DNA of 64,000 nt from Bacillus mycoides. GTDB lineage: Bacteria; Bacillota; Bacilli; Bacillales; Bacillaceae_G. Below are positions 61,163-64,000 of the stretch, piece after piece. A model generated the notes under the pieces. That model worked only from the letters and a program-made list of their open reading frames with translations. It searched no databases and had not been told where the DNA came from. Every line of letters starts with the position of its first letter. The first letter of the stretch is position 1. Both the position numbers and the translations under genes were made by a program. The stretch lies in assembly GCF_018742245.1 (NCBI RefSeq), contig NZ_CP036132.1, positions 4,707,001-4,771,000 on the forward strand, given 5' to 3'.

Positions 61163-61531
61163 TTGCGAATTGGGGAGTTATCTAAAAAAACAGGGGTCAG
61201 TGAGCGCTCACTGAGACATTACGAAGAAAAGGGATTACTCCCTTCAAACCGCCTCACAAACGGCTATCGTGATTTCGATAAAAGTGCCATTGAAAAAGTA
61301 GAGCTTATTCAAATGTACTTACAAATTGGCTTAAATTTAGAAGAGACAGCACGAATGTTGCGCTGCCTCGAAATAGAACCACACCTATACGAAAATCCGT
61401 GCAGCAGTATCCTTGCACTTTACGAAGACAAACTCAGTGAGGTAACGAAACAAATCACATTACTTTCCAACATTCAAACGAATTTACAAAAACACGTTTC
61501 ACTCCTAAAACAAACAAAAGAAAAGAGATGA
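61163..61531 (+). CDS. MerR-family regulator (short)
   Basis: 122 residues: the MerR HTH at the N-terminus (MRIGELSKKTGVSERSLRHY, EEKGLLPSNRLTNGYRDF) and a long coiled dimerisation helix with a Cys-containing C-terminal part (ARMLRCLEIE, ENPCSSI). TTG start with AAGGAGTGA upstream. It activates the reductase gene four bases downstream (inferred from order). Confidence 0.9.
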   Translation: MRIGELSKKTGVSERSLRHYEEKGLLPSNRLTNGYRDFDKSAIEKVELIQMYLQIGLNLEETARMLRCLEIEPHLYENPCSSILALYEDKLSEVTKQITLLSNIQTNLQKHVSLLKQTKEKR

Positions 61532-61535
61532 TTAC

Positions 61536-62081
61536 ATGTTCGTCATACACGGCAGTTCAAGACAAAACGGGAACACGGAAACTCTAACACATATGATGAT
61601 TGATGGAATTGAAACAGAACAAATTTACTTACGTGATCATATCGTCCATCCTATTACAGATCAACGTCATGATGCAGAAGGATTTCAACCTGTAAATGAT
61701 GACTACGAGCAGTTAATCGAGCGCATGCTAGAGCACGAAACTATTATCTTTGCGACGCCCCTCTATTGGTACGGCATGAGCGGTCATATGAAGAACTTCG
61801 TCGATCGCTGGTCGCAAAGTTTACGCGATAAATCCCTTCATCTCAAAGAAAAGATGACAGGTAAAAAAATGTATGTTGTTATCGTTGGCGGGGATAATCC
61901 GAAGCTAAAAGCATTACCGCTTATCGCTCAGTTCCAATACATCTTTGATTTTGTCGGTTCTTCATTTGAAGGCTATATTATTGGGGATGCGAATGGACTG
62001 GATGAAATCAAGAACGATGCTGAGGCGCTGGCAAAAGCACAACTGTATAATAACGAATTCAAAAATCACAAATACAAATAA
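61536..62081 (+). CDS. Flavodoxin-fold NAD(P)H-dependent FMN reductase
   Basis: 181 residues. Flavodoxin-like fold with the FMN-phosphate loop IHGSSRQNGNTETL (about 3-16) and the motif FATPLYWYGMSGHMKNFVDRW (about 71-91), characteristic of the NADPH-dependent FMN reductase family (YwqN/WrbA-like). Substrate unknown: quinone, azo or nitro compounds are typical. Directly downstream of the MerR gene, likely induced by its ligand. Confidence 0.9.
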   Translation: MFVIHGSSRQNGNTETLTHMMIDGIETEQIYLRDHIVHPITDQRHDAEGFQPVNDDYEQLIERMLEHETIIFATPLYWYGMSGHMKNFVDRWSQSLRDKSLHLKEKMTGKKMYVVIVGGDNPKLKALPLIAQFQYIFDFVGSSFEGYIIGDANGLDEIKNDAEALAKAQLYNNEFKNHKYK

Positions 62082-62141
62082 GTTTGACAAACTCATTTGT
62101 ATGCGCATACAATAAAAATAATATTATGAAAGGAAGGTACT

Positions 62142-62204
62142 TTGACCAATGAAGTTCTAATTCTCTTATTTATTTCATCCATCACAAATAGTGAACAAAA
62201 ATGA
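62142..62204 (+). CDS. Leader peptide of the ABC-F gene
   Basis: Twenty codons plus TGA, TTG start, preceded by AAAGGAAGG: TNEVLILLFISSITNSEQK after the start. An alternative is the minimal frame ATG-AAG-TTC-TAA at 62149. Ribosome stalling in such a leader is the usual inducer signal for ABC-F resistance genes. Start choice is uncertain. Confidence 0.55.
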   Translation: MTNEVLILLFISSITNSEQK

Positions 62205-62261
62205 TGAAAACTAGCAGGGGATTAGTCTGTCCATTTGTCGATACTTTCTTTCGAGACGGTT

Positions 62262-62345
62262 ATGTAAAAAATCGTTTATTTATGTACGATTTTTACATTC
62301 AAGGGCGACGTTTATCCTCTCTAGTGAAACTAGGGAGGTTTTTTT
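62262..62345 (+). promoter_or_regulatory. Transcription/translation attenuator of the ABC-F gene
   Basis: Two hairpins. The first, arms ATGTAAAAAATCGT (62262-62275) and ACGATTTTTACAT (62286-62298), has one bulge. The second, 62316-62338, has arms CCTCTCTAGT and ACTAGGGAGG with loop GAA, and is followed by seven T (62339-62345) then directly the ATG. Its 3' arm contains the ribosome site GGGAGG, so the hairpin can both end transcription and hide the site. Confidence 0.88.
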
Positions 62346-63980
62346 ATGACCATTTTATTCGCAAGTAATATTGAAAAGAGCTTTGGTGATCGCACCCTAT
62401 TTACGTTACCATCACTGGAAATTCAAACAAACGATCGCATAGGAATTGTTGGCGTCAACGGAGCTGGAAAATCTACGCTATTACAAATATTAAGTAAAGA
62501 AATAGAGGCTGACCAAGGTATAGTAACTCACCATAGTTCTATCGCTATCATTCCTCAGCTTAGCGAGGAACTGCCGGAAACCGCTTCTTCTCTTACAAAA
62601 GGAAAATGGAATATTTCAAACGTTGCAGATTCAATGAGCGGCGGCGAACGAATGCGCCTAAAGATTGCTCATGCTCTCGAACAAGATGCAGGCATTCTAT
62701 TTGCTGATGAGCCAACAAGTCACTTAGATATGTTCGGTACAGAGCAATTAGAAAAGGCACTTTTATCTTATAACGGTGCACTTGTTTTAATATCGCATGA
62801 TCGTGATTTTCTAGATACCATATGTACCAAAATCATCGAAATTGAAGACGGTACTATTCAAGAATATAAAGGGAATTATTCAAACTATCGAAAACAAAAA
62901 GAACGTGAGCGAATACAAAAGCAAGCGGAATATGAGCAATATGTACAAGAAAAAAATCGTTTAGAGCAATCAATTTTACAAAGAAAGCAACGTGCTTCTA
63001 GCATGACAAAAGTCCCAACGCGGTTCAGTTCATCTGAATCTAAACTTTATAAATTAAGTGGGGCACATGGCCAAGAAAATGTTAGCAAAGCAGCGAAAGC
63101 ATTAGAGACACGTCTCGAAAAATTAGAAAAGAAAGAAAAGCCAAAGGATCTTTCTCAAGCTCATTTTGACGTGCAATACCATACACCCATTCATAGTAAA
63201 GTGGTGGTACAGCTTAATAAAGCAACAAAGAAAATAGGTGACCGCACACTATTTAAAAATATGAATGGAACTATTGCCCCTGGTGCAAAGCTTGCTATTT
63301 TAGGCGCAAACGGAAGTGGAAAAACAACTTTGTTCAATATGCTTCTCACAAACGAGCGCGGCATTCAGCTTTCGAAAAGCTGTAAAATTGGATACTTTGA
63401 ACAAACACTATCAATTTTAAAAACAGATAAAACAATTTTAGAAAATGTTCTAGAAGAAACAAACTATACGGCGTCGTTCGTACGAACAATACTTGCAAGG
63501 CTCCTATTCCGCCGTGAAGATGTTCATAAACCTGTGCACGTCTTAAGTGGTGGTGAACGAATGAAGGTTGCACTCGCAAAAGTATTTTTAGGAAACTATA
63601 ATATGCTTCTGCTCGATGAACCGACGAACTATTTAGATTTCACAACACAGGAAGAATTAGAAAACCTGTTACAAGAGTATCCTGGCACTATACTTTTCAT
63701 TAGCCATGACCGCGCCTTTATTCGTTCTGTTGCAGACCATATTCTAAAAGTAGATGAGAGAGAGCCTAGAATATTCCACGGCAATTACGAGCAATACACA
63801 AAAAGAACAACTCAAGCTTCTGTAAATATTACTGAACAAGAATTATTACGGTTACAAACAAAATTAACAGAAATCATCAGCCGGATTTCTATACCAAATC
63901 CTCAAGATGACATCACATTTCTCGAACAAGAATACGAAAAATTATTAGTTCAAATTCAAAAATGTAAAGAAGCGCTCTAA
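62346..63980 (+). CDS. ABC-F ribosomal protection protein (Vga/VmlR-like)
   Basis: 544-residue soluble protein with two ABC domains and no membrane part: Walker A GVNGAGKST (about 36) and GANGSGKTT (about 323); signatures MSGGERMRL (about 98) and LSGGERMKV (about 399); Walker B FADEPTSHLD and LLDEPTNYLD. Between them is a long charged linker (about 170-275) that reaches the ribosomal P-site. The order and segments such as KIGYFEQT..DKTILENV..FVRTILARLLF resemble Vga(A) and VmlR, which give resistance to lincosamides, pleuromutilins and streptogramin A. Substrate range is not readable. Start: ATG 62346, whose GGGAGG site is in the attenuator hairpin. Confidence 0.92.
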   Translation: MTILFASNIEKSFGDRTLFTLPSLEIQTNDRIGIVGVNGAGKSTLLQILSKEIEADQGIVTHHSSIAIIPQLSEELPETASSLTKGKWNISNVADSMSGGERMRLKIAHALEQDAGILFADEPTSHLDMFGTEQLEKALLSYNGALVLISHDRDFLDTICTKIIEIEDGTIQEYKGNYSNYRKQKERERIQKQAEYEQYVQEKNRLEQSILQRKQRASSMTKVPTRFSSSESKLYKLSGAHGQENVSKAAKALETRLEKLEKKEKPKDLSQAHFDVQYHTPIHSKVVVQLNKATKKIGDRTLFKNMNGTIAPGAKLAILGANGSGKTTLFNMLLTNERGIQLSKSCKIGYFEQTLSILKTDKTILENVLEETNYTASFVRTILARLLFRREDVHKPVHVLSGGERMKVALAKVFLGNYNMLLLDEPTNYLDFTTQEELENLLQEYPGTILFISHDRAFIRSVADHILKVDEREPRIFHGNYEQYTKRTTQASVNITEQELLRLQTKLTEIISRISIPNPQDDITFLEQEYEKLLVQIQKCKEAL

Positions 63981-64000
63981 TGTCTTCCCTATATATCGAC

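Overview
The window is a stretch of chromosome from a low-GC, spore-forming Firmicute, almost certainly a member of the Bacillus cereus group. The evidence is the tmRNA tag (GKQNNLSLAA), a cholesterol-dependent cytolysin of the cereolysin O/anthrolysin O type behind a perfect PlcR box, a petrobactin-type siderophore importer, two spoVA-related features (a SpoVA2mob-like operon with DUF1657 and DUF421 proteins), and the cggR-gapA-pgk-tpiA-gpmI-eno and crh/whiA/yvcK/rapZ and hprK/lgt/ppaX blocks in the order known from Bacillus. Most genes lie on the minus strand. No prophage, intact insertion sequence or CRISPR array is visible.

Layout. 0-10.5 kb is an accessory region: murB, a SET-domain protein, a secreted nuclease/phosphatase-fold protein, a fluoride riboswitch with two crcB genes, an XRE/DUF2975/DUF3955 membrane cluster, speG, psiE, a damaged-looking HxlR regulator, then an Lrp-type regulator divergent from carbonic anhydrase, cyanase and an NCS2 permease. 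10.5-17.6 kb carries the cytolysin, a previously hidden 26-residue peptide gene in its leader, the Fur-boxed siderophore ABC operon and an orphan response regulator. 18-24.4 kb holds ssrA, smpB, a tandem array of hairpin repeats, rnr, est, secG and a LrgA/LrgB pair. 24.5-33.7 kb is a gene remnant, the glycolytic operon under CggR, a glutaredoxin-like protein and sigL. 34-38.1 kb is a tRNA-Arg and the spore-specific SpoVA2mob-like operon. 38.3-50.5 kb has clpP with a CtsR box, crh-whiA-yvcK-rapZ-nudix, a DUF368 carrier, trxB, a TPR protein, yvoF-ppaX-lgt-hprK. 50.7-64 kb has uvrBA with a LexA box, several small membrane-protein/regulator units (two MerR, one XRE with twin palindromes), a YeiE/YeiH-like divergent pair, a flavodoxin-fold reductase and an ABC-F resistance gene behind a leader-peptide/terminator attenuator.

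How the parts work together. Central carbon control is concentrated here: CggR senses glycolytic flux and controls the gapA operon, HprK phosphorylates HPr and Crh, PpaX removes the pyrophosphate, and YvcK/RapZ/WhiA link metabolism to the envelope. ssrA and smpB are the two halves of trans-translation and rnr supplies the nuclease that degrades the tagged mRNA. The cytolysin and siderophore importer are host-facing functions driven by PlcR and Fur sites seen in the sequence. The SpoVA2mob-like operon acts in the spore inner membrane. Three families of dispersed palindromic or iterated intergenic repeats occur; one shows compensatory base changes between loci. The most novel items are the cytolysin leader peptide, the covarying hairpin repeats, the ABC-F attenuator and the twin operators of the small XRE gene.
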